DNA of 64,000 bases from Rhodospirillales bacterium (GCA_012960465.1 DUBF01000088.1:43865-107864), one strand, 5' to 3'; shown: positions 1 to 10,802, numbered from the stretch's first letter. The notes: generated from the letters alone by a model not told the origin. A program made the numbers and translations.

Positions 1-82
1 AAGGAAAAAGCATACCATCCCAGAGGTTTGCCCGCCATTTTTTGAGCTTAGATCCACCGCTGATTGTTTTGATGTCATACAT
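1..82 (-). CDS. Unknown protein, N-terminal fragment cut by the left edge
   Basis: From an ATG at 82 the minus strand stays open for 27 codons to the window edge and reads MYDIKTISGGSKLKKWRANL followed by WDGMLFP. An in-frame TAA lies just upstream of the ATG, so this is the only start. The gene would follow the AmpG-like gene 47 bases downstream on the same strand. I do not recognise the family, and there is no strong Shine-Dalgarno. An open run this short could arise by chance, although the tryptophan-rich composition looks protein-like. Confidence 0.35.
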   Translation of the reverse strand, partial: MYDIKTISGGSKLKKWRANLWDGMLFP

Positions 83-129
83 CTGTTAACTAAAAAAAAG
101 CCTAGCGCGGTGCAATTTGAATAACCTGT

Positions 130-1440
130 TTAAACGGGAAGTCTGTTTTTGATTAAAAAAAGTAAAATTAGCGATGGTATAACCATCATCGTTGTTAGAA
201 TAAAGAATAATGCCCAATCTCCATTCAACCAATCTACCATTGCCCCAGAAGAGGAGGCTAAAAGAGTTCTACCAGCTGTTCCCACGGATGCTAACAAAGC
301 ATACTGTGTAGCTGTATAATTACGGTCTATTAAAATGGAGATGAAGGCAACAAAAGTTACTGTTGCAAAGGCAGTTGCAAGGTCGTCCAAGAGCACTGCA
401 AAAACAAATAGTAATTCTGATCGTTCGACCCACGCCATTAAAGAAAAAAATAAGTTGGTTGTTGCCATGGCAATTCCGGATAACACCAGCGCTTTAAAGA
501 TACCGGCTTTAATGGTAAACACCCCGCCTATCAGGGTGAATGCAATCGTTGTGATCCACCCTACGCCTTTTGAATAAAGGGCAATATCTGTTTTACTAAA
601 CCCAATTTCTTTATAGAAGATAATAGACATTCTACCCATAAAAGCCTCGCCAATCTTAAACAAAAATATGAAGCTTATTAGGGCAAGAGCCAAACCCCAA
701 CCATTTTTTTTAAAGAAACTAAGAATAGGATCTAGAATACATTCAGATAACCATATTAGGTGGGAGTTGGCATCAACATTTATAGTCTTTGACTCAGATT
801 TTATTGGTTCATCTATCATTATTAGGCAGGAGCTACAGATAATTATTATTAGGCTTAGCAAAAGAAATGTTAATTGCCAATAGTTCTCAAAACCAGCGCG
901 TTGAAATAGTTCAGCTGAGTATAAAGAGAGGATGCCCCCGACCTTGAAGCCGGTCCACCAACCAATCACAGCCATAGCAGCACCAGCTGCCATTGCGGCT
1001 TCTTCGGAGCGCTTAGCTTGTTCAATTCTGAAAGCATCAATTGCAATATCTTGAGTAGCAGAAGAGATGGCTATAAACAGTCCAACAACTATTATGAAAA
1101 ATAAGTTTTCAGTAGGAGTAATAAAGCTCCATGAAAAAAGCCCTAAAAAAATTATTATCTGACAAAGTAAAACCCAAGATTTTCGATGGCCAAATGTTTT
1201 AGTAAAATAAGGTATTTTCAGTTTGTCAATTAATGGCGCCCAAAGAAAATTTAAGGCATAAACGCCAAAAATTAAACCAGCCCATCCAATAGTCGATCGA
1301 CTTAAACCGTTTTCTTTAAGCCAAAGCGATAGACATGTCCCAATCAACACCCAGGGAAACCCGCTAATAACCCCGAACAAAAATATTTTTGCCATACGAT
1401 TTTCGCGGTAGACCGCCAACGTCTGCGCCCAAGGTTTCAC
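130..1440 (-). CDS. ampG: AmpG-like muropeptide permease (MFS/PAT family)
   Basis: This is a polytopic inner-membrane protein of 436 aa with about 12 hydrophobic segments. AmpG permeases import GlcNAc-anhydroMurNAc peptides released by cell-wall turnover for recycling. The family motif appears as ATQDIAIDAFR around residues 128-138, after the second pair of helices, and a GHRKSW cytoplasmic loop lies at 84-89. Length is normal for alphaproteobacterial AmpG. The ATG at 1440 gives a short charged N-terminus followed by the first helix. No beta-lactamase or ampR gene is in the window, so the likely role is peptidoglycan recycling. It fits with the wall hydrolases at 12-15 kb. Some acetyl-CoA transporters of the same superfamily look similar. 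Confidence 0.85.
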   Translation of the reverse strand: MKPWAQTLAVYRENRMAKIFLFGVISGFPWVLIGTCLSLWLKENGLSRSTIGWAGLIFGVYALNFLWAPLIDKLKIPYFTKTFGHRKSWVLLCQIIIFLGLFSWSFITPTENLFFIIVVGLFIAISSATQDIAIDAFRIEQAKRSEEAAMAAGAAMAVIGWWTGFKVGGILSLYSAELFQRAGFENYWQLTFLLLSLIIIICSSCLIMIDEPIKSESKTINVDANSHLIWLSECILDPILSFFKKNGWGLALALISFIFLFKIGEAFMGRMSIIFYKEIGFSKTDIALYSKGVGWITTIAFTLIGGVFTIKAGIFKALVLSGIAMATTNLFFSLMAWVERSELLFVFAVLLDDLATAFATVTFVAFISILIDRNYTATQYALLASVGTAGRTLLASSSGAMVDWLNGDWALFFILTTMMVIPSLILLFLIKNRLPV

Positions 1441-1706
1441 GCGGATTTCCTTAATTTTAGAAGCTATTTAAACTTATTCCCTACATCCTGCTTTTTTATT
1501 AGCTGTGAGCAAGAAAATATTTAATTTGGATGGGTTGATTATATGATACTTGATAGACTTAAAACTACTTGAGTACGAGGAAATTACATATCCCGAGCGA
1601 TGAAGATTTTGTGAGAAATAAACTTATTGATTTTATTTTAATCACTATCTCCGTTGGAGGGTGTTTGTTGTTTCGGTTCTCCGTGGCAAAGAGTTGAAAA
1701 AAGGAA

Positions 1707-3230
1707 CTATAATTTTTGCAAAATAAAAAAAATTAACCCTGACAATATAGCTGCTGCTGGCACGGTAATTACCCATGCTGCTACTATTGTTATTAAATGA
1801 CTACGTCGGATTAATTTTCTTTTTTGATTTTTCATCACCGCTTTATTGTATATGATTTTCGAGGACGTTTCTGATTCAGGTTCACGGATTTGTCCGTTTA
1901 CTATTGCGCTGGAAGTTGTTTCGTGGGGGTTTTCTTTGCTAATTGAGGTGTTTCTATTTACTAATAATTCGCGCAAAAAACCAACGCCGAAGACCGCACC
2001 AACAGCTATATGTGTAGAGCTTACCGGTAGGCCTAACGTTGACGCAATAATTACTGTAATGGCTGCGGAAAGTGCAATACAGAATGCGCGCACGCGATTT
2101 AATTTTGTAATTTTTTCGCCAACAATCTCTATTACTTTGGGACCAAATAACAGCAGTCCAATTGAAATACCCACGGCGCCAATAATTAGGATCCAGATTG
2201 GTAAAGTTACTTTAGCAGCAATGGTTCCAATATTTATGGCGCTAGCAATAGCGGCAAGGGGGCCAATGGCATTTGCAACATCATTTGCTCCGTGGGCAAA
2301 ACTTAATAAAGCTGCCGCACAAATTAGAGGAATAGTAAATAAATCGCTGACAGATTTTCGTTTATTGGGCATGTTGGCTGCTGCATTAATGACAACAGGA
2401 CGAACTGTAGCGTAGACAATTAGAAAAGCACCGGCGGCAATCATTGCGATTATTGCTGTGTCCGGCTGCCAAACTTTTTTTAGGCCTTTCATAACTAAAT
2501 AAACTGAAAAAGCGCTGGCAAGAATACCCACCAAAACAGGGACCCATCGTTGAGCTGCTGCTAATTTATTTTCTTTGTAAAGAATAAAATATTTGGCAAA
2601 GGCTAAAAAACAAGCGGCGATAACACCGCCAAGAACTGGTGAAATAACCCAACTTGCAGCTATTTTTAGCATGACTGGCCAATTCACAGCTGTAACACCT
2701 GCGGCCGCAACACCAGCACCGAGAACACCACCGACAACGGCATGGGTAGTTGAAACAGGTGCCCCAATATAAGTAGCAACATTTACCCAAACAGCTGCAG
2801 CCAAGAGAGCGGACATCATTGCCCAAATAAAAATCTCTTTGTCAGCGATTATCTTAGGGTCAATAATGTCTTTAGAAATTGTTGTTACTACATCGCCACC
2901 GGCAATGATGGCCCCAGCAGATTCAAAAATTGCAGCAATTATAAGAGCCCCAAACAAGGTGATTGCTTTTGAGCCAACCGCGGGCCCAACATTATTGGCA
3001 ACATCATTGGCTCCAATATTGAGTGCCATATAGCCCCCAATGACGGCAGCAACAATTAATAATGTGTTATTTTCACTACCATTATTTTGGAAAGTTGCAA
3101 AAATCACGACACCGATGAGAAATAATATACTTATAGCTAGATTTATATTATTTTTGCCAACTGTTGCCGTGGCCCGTTCGAGCTGTACAATCCGTTTTAA
3201 GTCTTTATCTAAGGAAGTTTTTTTTGTCAT
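1707..3230 (-). CDS. pit: Inorganic phosphate transporter, Pit family
   Basis: This is a low-affinity, ion-coupled phosphate permease of the inner membrane (507 aa, about 12 membrane segments). Both copies of the Pit signature are present: GANDVANNVGP at residues 73-83 and GANDVANAIGP at 314-324. Each is followed by a PVSTTH/PVSSTH motif (159-164 and 402-407), showing the inverted-repeat architecture of the family. A hydrophilic loop around 430-470 precedes the last helix. The gene diverges from mutS, and the 164-base spacer holds a strong Pho box pointing toward pit. No phoU/DUF47 partner lies beside it. The start ATG at 3230 has only a weak ribosome-binding site. Confidence 0.93.
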   Translation of the reverse strand: MTKKTSLDKDLKRIVQLERATATVGKNNINLAISILFLIGVVIFATFQNNGSENNTLLIVAAVIGGYMALNIGANDVANNVGPAVGSKAITLFGALIIAAIFESAGAIIAGGDVVTTISKDIIDPKIIADKEIFIWAMMSALLAAAVWVNVATYIGAPVSTTHAVVGGVLGAGVAAAGVTAVNWPVMLKIAASWVISPVLGGVIAACFLAFAKYFILYKENKLAAAQRWVPVLVGILASAFSVYLVMKGLKKVWQPDTAIIAMIAAGAFLIVYATVRPVVINAAANMPNKRKSVSDLFTIPLICAAALLSFAHGANDVANAIGPLAAIASAINIGTIAAKVTLPIWILIIGAVGISIGLLLFGPKVIEIVGEKITKLNRVRAFCIALSAAITVIIASTLGLPVSSTHIAVGAVFGVGFLRELLVNRNTSISKENPHETTSSAIVNGQIREPESETSSKIIYNKAVMKNQKRKLIRRSHLITIVAAWVITVPAAAILSGLIFFILQKL

Positions 3231-3267
3231 ATGCGACCGTTAAATTAATTGGCGTTTTAAGCAATAA

Positions 3268-3300
3268 TTTTATTATAATTTTATTACAGTTTTATGACAG
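3268..3300 (-). promoter_or_regulatory. Pho box (PhoB operator) upstream of pit
   Basis: On the plus strand two 11-base units lie head to tail: TTTTATTACAG (3279-3289) and TTTTATGACAG (3290-3300), differing at one base. On the minus strand, in the direction of pit, this reads CTGTCATAAAA then CTGTAATAAAA, close to the known Pho-box consensus of two CTGTCAT-type repeats in 11-base phase. A third, weaker unit, TTTTATTATAA (3268-3278), continues the phase toward pit. The box lies about 50 bases from the pit start. Control of pit by PhoB is the inference. Confidence 0.8.
3272..3277 (-). promoter_or_regulatory. Probable -10 element of pit
   Basis: On the minus strand these bases read TATAAT, a perfect -10 hexamer, 41 bases before the pit start codon. 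The element lies directly against the proximal Pho-box repeat and inside its weaker third unit. A bound PhoB could therefore either replace the -35 contact or block the promoter. Confidence 0.45.
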
Positions 3301-3397
3301 TTAGGTTGGTTTAGTACAACTGCACCAATTAAGCTACTGTCTAGGCGCGTTCGTGGTAAAATATTCACTACCGTTTTAAATCAGAAAAGACACTGTG

Positions 3398-6103
3398 ATG
3401 AACACCAAACAACAAAAATCAAGAGGGTTGGCCAAACTAAAAGAGGATCCCGCAAAATCCGTCACGCCAATGATGCAACAATATTTAACGATTAAACGAG
3501 AGAATCCCGATGGTTTGTTATTTTATCGGATGGGTGATTTTTATGAATTATTTTTTAAAGATGCTGTCATTGCCGCGGCAGCGCTCAACATTACTTTAAC
3601 AAAACGTGGCAAACATCTAGGCGAAGATATTGCTATGTGTGGGGTGCCAGTTCATAGCCATGAAAATTATTTGTCCCGTTTAATTAAACAAGGCCATAAG
3701 GTTGTAATTTGTGAACAGACAGAAAGCCCGGTAGAAGCAAAAAAGCGCGGGGCTAAATCAGTGGTTCGGCGCGAAGTTGTGCGAACTATTACCGCGGGCA
3801 CCCTTACAGAAGAAACTCTTTTGGACCAAAAGCAGAATAATTATTTAGCAGCATTGACAGAAATACAATCAAAATATGCCTTGGCTTGGCTCGATGTGTC
3901 GACCGGAGATTTGCAAACCCAACCATTGTTTAAAAATTCCATTGCGGCAGCACTGGCCCGGGTCAGCCCAGGTGAATTGCTGATCTCGGATAAGTTATTA
4001 AATAATGGAGATATAGACAACATTTTAGAACCATGGAAAGAGTGTCTGTCAATTTTACCTGCTAGCAAATTTGATTCGGCTAATGGTAACCGGCGTTTGC
4101 AAGACTTATATAAAGTTAAAACATTAGATGCATACGGCACTTTTTCGCGGGCTGAATTATCGGCAGGCGGCGCGCTTATTGATTATGTGGAGTTGACCCA
4201 GCGAGGACGATTGCCGCGGATTGCCGCACCAAAGCAAATTACCGAAGGAGCTGTGTTGGAAATTGATGCAGCTACACGTCGAAACCTTGAGCTCACACAA
4301 ACGTTGACCGGTGAGAGGAAGGGAAGCTTATTGTCGTTAATTGACCAAACCCTGACTGGCGCAGGGGGACGCCTTTTTTTGAGGCAACTTTCGGCACCTT
4401 TGACTGAGGTTTTGTCTATCAATCGTCGCCTAGATATGGTCCAGTTTTTTTATGACAACCATAAAGCCTTGGTTGTATTAAAAAATTATTTAATTCAGAT
4501 CCCAGACATTGAACGAGCGCTTTCTAGAATTTCTTTGGCACGAGGCGGTCCGCGTGATTTAGCGGTGATACGAGATGGTCTTTCACTATCAGCTGAAATT
4601 CAAATGTGTTTTCAAATACACACCTTGCCCGAAGGTATCCAGAATGTGCTGGGTGATTTTGGTGAGCACGTTGACCTGGTGCAATTATTAACCGACGCAC
4701 TAGAAATAGATTTACCAATTCATATTCGGGATGGTGGTTTTATTGCCAAGGGGTTTTCACAACCTTTTGACGATTTGCGGGAACTTCGCGATGAAAGCAG
4801 ACACCTTATTGCCAGACTACAGGTTAACTATATAAATGTTTCAGGGGTGCAAAATCTAAAAATTAAACATAATAACGTTATTGGTTATTTTGTTGAGGTG
4901 TCTTTGCGCAACGAAAAACTTATGCTTGCTAGCCCGAACGGTATATTTATTCATCGCCAGACAATAAAAAATGCCGTCCGTTATACCACCGTTGAGCTAA
5001 GTGAATTAGAAGGAAAGATCGCAAGTGCTGCTGATAAGTTGTTAGCCAAGGAGTTAGAGCTTTATGATAGATTGGCGAATAGCGTTTTAAGCCAAGCTGA
5101 AGAAATTGCTTTAGTGGCATCTGCTTTGGCGCGCTTAGATGTTACAGCGGCTCTTGCTAACCTAGCAATTGAACAAGGTTATAGCCGCCCACTGATAAAT
5201 GAAGGCCTTGATTTTGAAATCTATAATGGGCGACACCCCATCGTTGAACGAGCGGTATTAGAAGAAAACGAGTCAGATGCGGCTGCTAGCGCCGCCGTGA
5301 GTTTTGTGGCAAATGATTGCAGCCTTAGCGGTGCCAGCAAAATATGGTTGTTGACAGGCCCTAATATGGCGGGAAAAAGTACATTTTTAAGGCAAAATGC
5401 TTTGATTGTCGTGTTGGCACAAATGGGTTCTTATGTCCCTGCTGAAAGGGTTCAGCTTGGGGTGGTTGATAAATTATTTTCTAGAGTTGGTGCTGCTGAT
5501 GATTTAGCGCGAGGGCGTTCGACCTTTATGGTTGAGATGGTTGAAACGGCTGCTATTCTCTCACAAGCAACTAAACGAAGTTTTGTAATACTAGATGAAA
5601 TTGGTAGAGGCACGGCGACTTTTGATGGACTTTCGATTGCTTGGGCTGTAGTTGAGTATCTTTACGAAATCAATAAGTCTCGTGCTCTTTTTGCCACCCA
5701 CTATCATGAGCTTACGCAGCTTGAGACTAAGTTAGATGGTTTAAGTTGTCATATGATGCGAGTAAAAGAATGGGATGGTAATGTTATTTTCTTGCATGAA
5801 GTTGCTCCTGGAGCGGCGGATCAGTCATATGGAATTCATGTGGGTAAGCTGGCAGGGCTTCCAGATAGTGTAGTCAGTCGCGCTAGGCAGGTTTTGACTT
5901 CTATGGGGGAGGGCAATAAAACCACAGACGTAGCATTTTTGACGACAGATTTACCACTTTTTCCTGTCGAATCAGACATTAAACTCAAGGTCAAGTCAGA
6001 GAAATCAGCTGTCGAGTTAGAACTAGATAAGATTTTACCCGATGAGTTAAGTCCAAAAGAAGCGTTGGAGATAATTTATAAATTAAAAGATATAAAAAAA
6101 TAG
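3398..6103 (+). CDS. mutS: DNA mismatch repair protein MutS
   Basis: MutS recognises mismatches and small loops and recruits MutL. The N-terminal mismatch-binding domain carries the Phe-X-Glu wedge (FYE, about residues 48-50). The C-terminal ATPase domain has Walker A GPNMAGKS (about 654-661) and Walker B with LDEIGRGT (Asp about 733). The C-terminus ends in the short helical tail typical of full-length MutS. At 901 aa the length is normal. A GTG at 3395 immediately precedes the chosen ATG at 3398, and either could initiate. The protein reads cleanly with no frameshift. It is followed after 93 bases by glnD, an order common in alphaproteobacteria. Confidence 0.97.
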   Translation: MNTKQQKSRGLAKLKEDPAKSVTPMMQQYLTIKRENPDGLLFYRMGDFYELFFKDAVIAAAALNITLTKRGKHLGEDIAMCGVPVHSHENYLSRLIKQGHKVVICEQTESPVEAKKRGAKSVVRREVVRTITAGTLTEETLLDQKQNNYLAALTEIQSKYALAWLDVSTGDLQTQPLFKNSIAAALARVSPGELLISDKLLNNGDIDNILEPWKECLSILPASKFDSANGNRRLQDLYKVKTLDAYGTFSRAELSAGGALIDYVELTQRGRLPRIAAPKQITEGAVLEIDAATRRNLELTQTLTGERKGSLLSLIDQTLTGAGGRLFLRQLSAPLTEVLSINRRLDMVQFFYDNHKALVVLKNYLIQIPDIERALSRISLARGGPRDLAVIRDGLSLSAEIQMCFQIHTLPEGIQNVLGDFGEHVDLVQLLTDALEIDLPIHIRDGGFIAKGFSQPFDDLRELRDESRHLIARLQVNYINVSGVQNLKIKHNNVIGYFVEVSLRNEKLMLASPNGIFIHRQTIKNAVRYTTVELSELEGKIASAADKLLAKELELYDRLANSVLSQAEEIALVASALARLDVTAALANLAIEQGYSRPLINEGLDFEIYNGRHPIVERAVLEENESDAAASAAVSFVANDCSLSGASKIWLLTGPNMAGKSTFLRQNALIVVLAQMGSYVPAERVQLGVVDKLFSRVGAADDLARGRSTFMVEMVETAAILSQATKRSFVILDEIGRGTATFDGLSIAWAVVEYLYEINKSRALFATHYHELTQLETKLDGLSCHMMRVKEWDGNVIFLHEVAPGAADQSYGIHVGKLAGLPDSVVSRARQVLTSMGEGNKTTDVAFLTTDLPLFPVESDIKLKVKSEKSAVELELDKILPDELSPKEALEIIYKLKDIKK

Positions 6104-6196
6104 GTAAAAAACTATATCATATAGATAGTTGGCTCGGATAAGTTAATTTAACAAGTTATATTGATATCTAAAAAGTGGTTTAAGAAATAGACTATA

Positions 6197-8989
6197 ATGA
6201 ACCAAATTAATCGACAACGTGAAATCATTGATCGCCTTTCCATTGATGAGCAACTTCACTCTGTAATGGGTGATGACGCCTATAATTCTTCAAAGCGCCA
6301 GGAAATCTTGTCTGTTCTTAAATCGGCTTTGATGATGGGTAAAGCGGAGGTGCAAAATCGATTTGAAATTGGCGGAGCAAACACTTATTTTGGTGGCCAA
6401 GTAATGCGTGGTAATACTTTTTTAATTGATCAGTTAGTGCGTATTATATTTGATGTTGCGACCCGTAGAGCTTACCCGATAGCCATTAAATCTACCTCTG
6501 AAAAACTTTGTATTGTCGCTGTTGGTGGATATGGAAGATGTGAGCTAGCCCCATTTTCTGATGTCGATTTGATGTTTCTAATCCCCTATAAAGAAACCCC
6601 ATATAGTGAACAAATTATCGAGTTTATACTTTATATGTTGTGGGATTTGGGTCTAAAAGTTGGCCACTCAACCCGTTCGGTTGACGATGTGGTCCGTTTA
6701 GCCAAACGGGATCTTACTATTCGAACGTCGGTTTTGGATGCGAGATGGTTATGGGGTGATCAGACACTTTTTTTAGAGTTACAGAAGCGTTTTAAGTCCG
6801 AGGTTGTTGACGGTACCGGCGCCATTTTTGTTGAAGCCAAATTAAAGGAGCGAGATGAACGTCACGATCGAATGGGTGATACTCGTTATGTGGTTGAGCC
6901 TAATTTAAAAGAGGGAAAAGGCGGCTTGCGGGATCTGCAAACGCTTTTTTGGTTGACACGATACTTATATGGAGTTGGTGAAGTAGAAGAACTTATTTCT
7001 CTAAAGGTTTTTACTCGACAAGACGTCAAGCGCTATCGGAAAGCCCTGGATTTTTTATCTACAGTTCGTTGTCATATTCATTATCTAACCAACAGGGCTG
7101 AGGAGCGTATATCTTTTGATGTACAAAAAGCAGTTGGCGAGCGCATGGCTTATAATGATCGCGCAGGATCTTCTGGAGTTGAAAGGTTTATGAAGCACTA
7201 TTTTTTGATTGCAAAAGATGTTGGTGATTTGACCCGTGTGCTCTGTGCCGTGCTTGAAGAGCAGCAAAAAAAACGTCCGTTTTTTCGGTTTTCAAATGGA
7301 TTTTCTGTGTTGCGTCGCCGCACTAAGATTGATGGATTTTTGGATGATCGGGGGCGGATTACAGTTAAGGATAAAAATGCCTTTAAAGAAGATCCACTAA
7401 AATTAATAAGGATTTTCTTTGAAGCTCAAAAACATGGTTTGGATGTCCATCCAGAGGCATTGCGTTTGATTTCGCGTAATCTTAAATTAATCAATAATAA
7501 CGTACGCAAAAATTCTGAGGCTAACCGTCTATTTATTAAGATGCTGATTGCAAAGAAAAACCCTGAAATCACTCTACGTCGGATGAACGAGGCGGATGTG
7601 TTTGGTAAATTTATTCCGGATTTTGGCAGGGTTGTTGCACAGATGCAATACGACATGTATCACACCTATACAGTTGATGAACACACAATCCGCGCCATAG
7701 GTCTTTTATCCCAATTAGAAAATGGTGGTCTTTTGGACCAGCTTCCAAATGCAACACAAGTGGTGTCTGAAATCCAATCTCGACGTGCTTTATATGTTGC
7801 TGTCTTGCTACACGATATAGCAAAAGGAAGAGGGGGTGATCATTCGGAAATTGGTAGTGAGGTTGCCAAGGAACTATGCCCACGATTTGGTCTTAGTGAA
7901 GAGGAAACAGAAACAGTTGCGTGGTTGGTCCTAAATCACTTGATAATGAGCGATACGGCTTTCAAACGCGATTTTGATGATCCTAAAACGATTAATGACT
8001 TTATTGAAATTGTAAAATCTGTTGAACGTCTCCGTTTACTGTTGGTTTTGACAATTGTTGATATCAAAGCCGTAGGGCCTAAAACGTGGAATTCATGGAA
8101 GTCTGGTTTATTGCACGGACTTTTTCATCGCACGCTTGAGGCAATATCTGGTGATATGATAACGGATAATCGCCAAGCTCGAATTGTGCATGCACAAGAA
8201 AGTTTGCGGGAGGCTTTAAAACACTGGAAATCGCAGCAGGCTGAAGATTTTATTGCAACGGGATACCCATCATATTGGCTAACTTACGGCAGCGATGTGC
8301 ATGTCCGCCATGCTAATGTTGTCCGGTTAGCAAAGCTGAACGCTGAAAGTTTATATATTGATATTAGGGTTGATGAGGAGTTTGAATTTTCTGAAATTAC
8401 TATTTATACGCCTGATCACCCGGGGCTTTTTTCTCAAATTGCAGGTGCTGTTGCTTTGTTGGGTGCAACCATTATGGATGCAAAGATTGTTACCATGTCA
8501 GATGGTATGGTAATAGATAGTTTTTCGATTTTAGATGTTAATAATCAAGCTTACAATCAGCCGCGCAAACTTGAACGTTTACGGGTGTGCATTTCAGAGA
8601 GCCTGTCTGGTAAAGTCTATTTGAAAAGGGAATTGGCTAAATTATCAAAAAACCGCATGATCCGCAAAGAAGAAGTATTTAGTGTAGCTCCGCGTATTAT
8701 TTTTGATAACAAGGCAAGTGCGACGGATACAGTGATTGAGGTTAATGGACGTGACCGTGTTGGCTTCTTATATGACGTTACATCGGTGATCAATTCACTA
8801 GGGCTTAAAATTAGCTCGGCCCATATTACGACCTACGGTGAACATGTTGTTGATACATTTTATGTTAAAGATATATTTGGTCTCAAAATTGATCATGAGG
8901 CTAAAATTGATCATATACGAGCAGAGCTTACTAAGGCGGTTAAACCTACAGGCAAAAAAACAAAGGTTACGGTGAATAGCCCATCGTAA
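6197..8989 (+). CDS. glnD: Bifunctional PII uridylyltransferase / uridylyl-removing enzyme
   Basis: GlnD senses glutamine and adds UMP to or removes it from PII proteins, setting nitrogen assimilation. Domain order in the 930 aa is as follows: a nucleotidyltransferase with GGYGR (110-114) and metal-binding Asp122/Asp124 in SDVDL; a helical domain; an HD hydrolase domain with the key pair His539-Asp540 (LLHDIAKG); and two C-terminal ACT domains beginning near residues 733 and 845, where glutamine binds. All catalytic residues are present, so both activities are expected. The start ATG lies 93 bases after mutS with a weak ribosome-binding site. Confidence 0.97.
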   Translation: MNQINRQREIIDRLSIDEQLHSVMGDDAYNSSKRQEILSVLKSALMMGKAEVQNRFEIGGANTYFGGQVMRGNTFLIDQLVRIIFDVATRRAYPIAIKSTSEKLCIVAVGGYGRCELAPFSDVDLMFLIPYKETPYSEQIIEFILYMLWDLGLKVGHSTRSVDDVVRLAKRDLTIRTSVLDARWLWGDQTLFLELQKRFKSEVVDGTGAIFVEAKLKERDERHDRMGDTRYVVEPNLKEGKGGLRDLQTLFWLTRYLYGVGEVEELISLKVFTRQDVKRYRKALDFLSTVRCHIHYLTNRAEERISFDVQKAVGERMAYNDRAGSSGVERFMKHYFLIAKDVGDLTRVLCAVLEEQQKKRPFFRFSNGFSVLRRRTKIDGFLDDRGRITVKDKNAFKEDPLKLIRIFFEAQKHGLDVHPEALRLISRNLKLINNNVRKNSEANRLFIKMLIAKKNPEITLRRMNEADVFGKFIPDFGRVVAQMQYDMYHTYTVDEHTIRAIGLLSQLENGGLLDQLPNATQVVSEIQSRRALYVAVLLHDIAKGRGGDHSEIGSEVAKELCPRFGLSEEETETVAWLVLNHLIMSDTAFKRDFDDPKTINDFIEIVKSVERLRLLLVLTIVDIKAVGPKTWNSWKSGLLHGLFHRTLEAISGDMITDNRQARIVHAQESLREALKHWKSQQAEDFIATGYPSYWLTYGSDVHVRHANVVRLAKLNAESLYIDIRVDEEFEFSEITIYTPDHPGLFSQIAGAVALLGATIMDAKIVTMSDGMVIDSFSILDVNNQAYNQPRKLERLRVCISESLSGKVYLKRELAKLSKNRMIRKEEVFSVAPRIIFDNKASATDTVIEVNGRDRVGFLYDVTSVINSLGLKISSAHITTYGEHVVDTFYVKDIFGLKIDHEAKIDHIRAELTKAVKPTGKKTKVTVNSPS

Positions 8990-9170
8990 TTCTGTCAAGT
9001 TTATGTTAATAAATTTCCCCGTGGGCTAACGTTGGATTTGTTGACGATTTAAATCGAGTTGCTAGTAAAGTCCTTTTGTTATTAATTCCAATAAATTAGT
9101 TATTGTTTAGTAATAACGTGTTTCAATATTTATTTTACAGGGCTCTAACCTTTGTTGGTATAGATTTTTG

Positions 9171-10721
9171 ATGGTACTTGTACGTTCAATAGTTACGGTG
9201 AGTAGTTTTACTATGGTCAGCAGGATCTTGGGATTCTGTCGCGATATACTAATTGCGGCTTTTCTAGGTACCGGGGTTCTTGCTGATGTGTTTTTTGTAG
9301 CTTTTAAGATCCCAAATCTTTTTCGAAGGCTTTTTGCAGAGGGTGCTTTTAATGCAGCCTTTGTACCCCAATTTTCTGGTATTTTAGAGCATGAAGGGAA
9401 AATAAATGCCAAGGTGTTTGCTGAGCAAGCTTTAGCGGTACTTTTGTGGTCAATGCTAATTTTTGTTGTTTTTTTTCAGATTATGATGCCGTATTTAATG
9501 GTAGGGTTTGCGCCGGGTTTTAAGAATAATACGGAGCAATTTGATCTTGCTATTCTTTTAACTCGAATTACATTCCCTTATTTACTATTTATTTCCTTAG
9601 CGTCTTTGATGTCTGGAGTATTAAATTCGCTCGGTAAATTTGCCGCAGCCGCAGCTACGCCGATTTTACTGAATATTTGCTTAATAAGTTCCTTAGTAAT
9701 ACTTTCTAAACATACGGAGACACCGGCTCACGCCTTGGCTTGGGGTGTGTCCGTTGCAGGTATTTTACAGCTTGTTTGGTTGTTGCTTAATTGCGGCTGG
9801 GCAGGTTTTTGGTTGCGCTTAATAAGGCCGCGCTTTACGGACAATATCCGAAAAATGTTTCGCCGAATTTTGCCAGTGGCAATTGGTGCAGGCGTTTATC
9901 AAGCTAGTCTGCTGATTGATACTATCATAGCATCTCTATTACCATCTGGTTCGATCTCTTTTTTGTTTTTTGCTGACCGAGTTAACCAGCTGCCGCTTGG
10001 TGTTGTTGGTGTTGCGGTTGGTACAGCTTTATTACCATTAATGTCCCGCCAGTTGGGTGCTGCAGATTATAAGGGCGCACTCGAGAGCCAGAACCGTGCA
10101 GTTGAATTTTCCCTTTTTCTAACACTTCCAGCAACCGTCGCCTTAGTAGTACTTGCTCAACCTATTATTTCAGTGTTATTCGAACGTGGGGCATTTGACA
10201 CGGCATCAGTTAAAGCTACCGGAGATACGCTTGCGATGTATGCCCTCGGTTTGCCCGCATATGTTATGGTTAAGGCTCTGGTGCCTGGTTTTTTTGCTCG
10301 AGAAGATACAGTTACACCAGTTAAAATTGCAGCTTTTGCATTATTAATAAATCTAGTTTTAAACCTTATTTTAATGGGCCCATTTATGCATCTAGGAATT
10401 GCAATTGCGACGGCGATCTCGGCATGGTGCAATGTACTGGCCTTAGCCTTTATATTGAAGCGGCGAGGATATTTTACTTTAGATTCAAGAAATCTCGTTC
10501 GTTTACCGCGGATGGTAGTGGCAAGCTTCATAATGGGGGCTGTGATTTTTTTTAGCGTGCTATTTTTTAACAATTTTTTAACTTATGGAATATCGGTTAA
10601 ATTTATTTCTGTGGCTATTCTTGTCTTTGGTGGTCTAATAATCTATTGCTCCCTTGTTTTTTTATTTGGTGCGGTTAAGTGGAATGAGCTCAAGCAAATA
10701 TATCAACGTAAAGCCACTTGA
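9171..10721 (+). CDS. murJ: Lipid II flippase MurJ (MviN)
   Basis: This is an integral membrane protein of the MOP superfamily that moves lipid II across the inner membrane for peptidoglycan synthesis. It has about 516 aa and some 14 hydrophobic helices. The N-terminus has the familiar MVSRILGFCRDILIAAFLG pattern, and RRLFAEGAFNAAFVP follows at about 55-70, both hallmarks of MurJ. A TTG lies directly before the chosen ATG, and that ATG matches the usual family N-terminus. The 181-base gap after glnD holds nothing I can identify. The gene belongs to the usual alphaproteobacterial run glnD-murJ-trpS. Confidence 0.95.
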   Translation: MVLVRSIVTVSSFTMVSRILGFCRDILIAAFLGTGVLADVFFVAFKIPNLFRRLFAEGAFNAAFVPQFSGILEHEGKINAKVFAEQALAVLLWSMLIFVVFFQIMMPYLMVGFAPGFKNNTEQFDLAILLTRITFPYLLFISLASLMSGVLNSLGKFAAAAATPILLNICLISSLVILSKHTETPAHALAWGVSVAGILQLVWLLLNCGWAGFWLRLIRPRFTDNIRKMFRRILPVAIGAGVYQASLLIDTIIASLLPSGSISFLFFADRVNQLPLGVVGVAVGTALLPLMSRQLGAADYKGALESQNRAVEFSLFLTLPATVALVVLAQPIISVLFERGAFDTASVKATGDTLAMYALGLPAYVMVKALVPGFFAREDTVTPVKIAAFALLINLVLNLILMGPFMHLGIAIATAISAWCNVLALAFILKRRGYFTLDSRNLVRLPRMVVASFIMGAVIFFSVLFFNNFLTYGISVKFISVAILVFGGLIIYCSLVFLFGAVKWNELKQIYQRKAT

Positions 10722-10802
10722 CCTCTTTTGGCCGGAACGCCATAACGCCCAAATTTATAAAACTTAACTACTAACTTTTGAAGTTATATTGGGATAAAAA
10801 AT

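Noticed and set aside
1441..1706. Possible small gene or RNA between pit and ampG
   Set aside because: No frame with coding character, no stable hairpin with a T-tract and no recognisable RNA motif.
2566..2826. Cysteine-rich minus-strand ORF inside pit
   Set aside because: It is an out-of-frame shadow of a Gly/Ala-rich membrane protein; pit itself is intact across the region.
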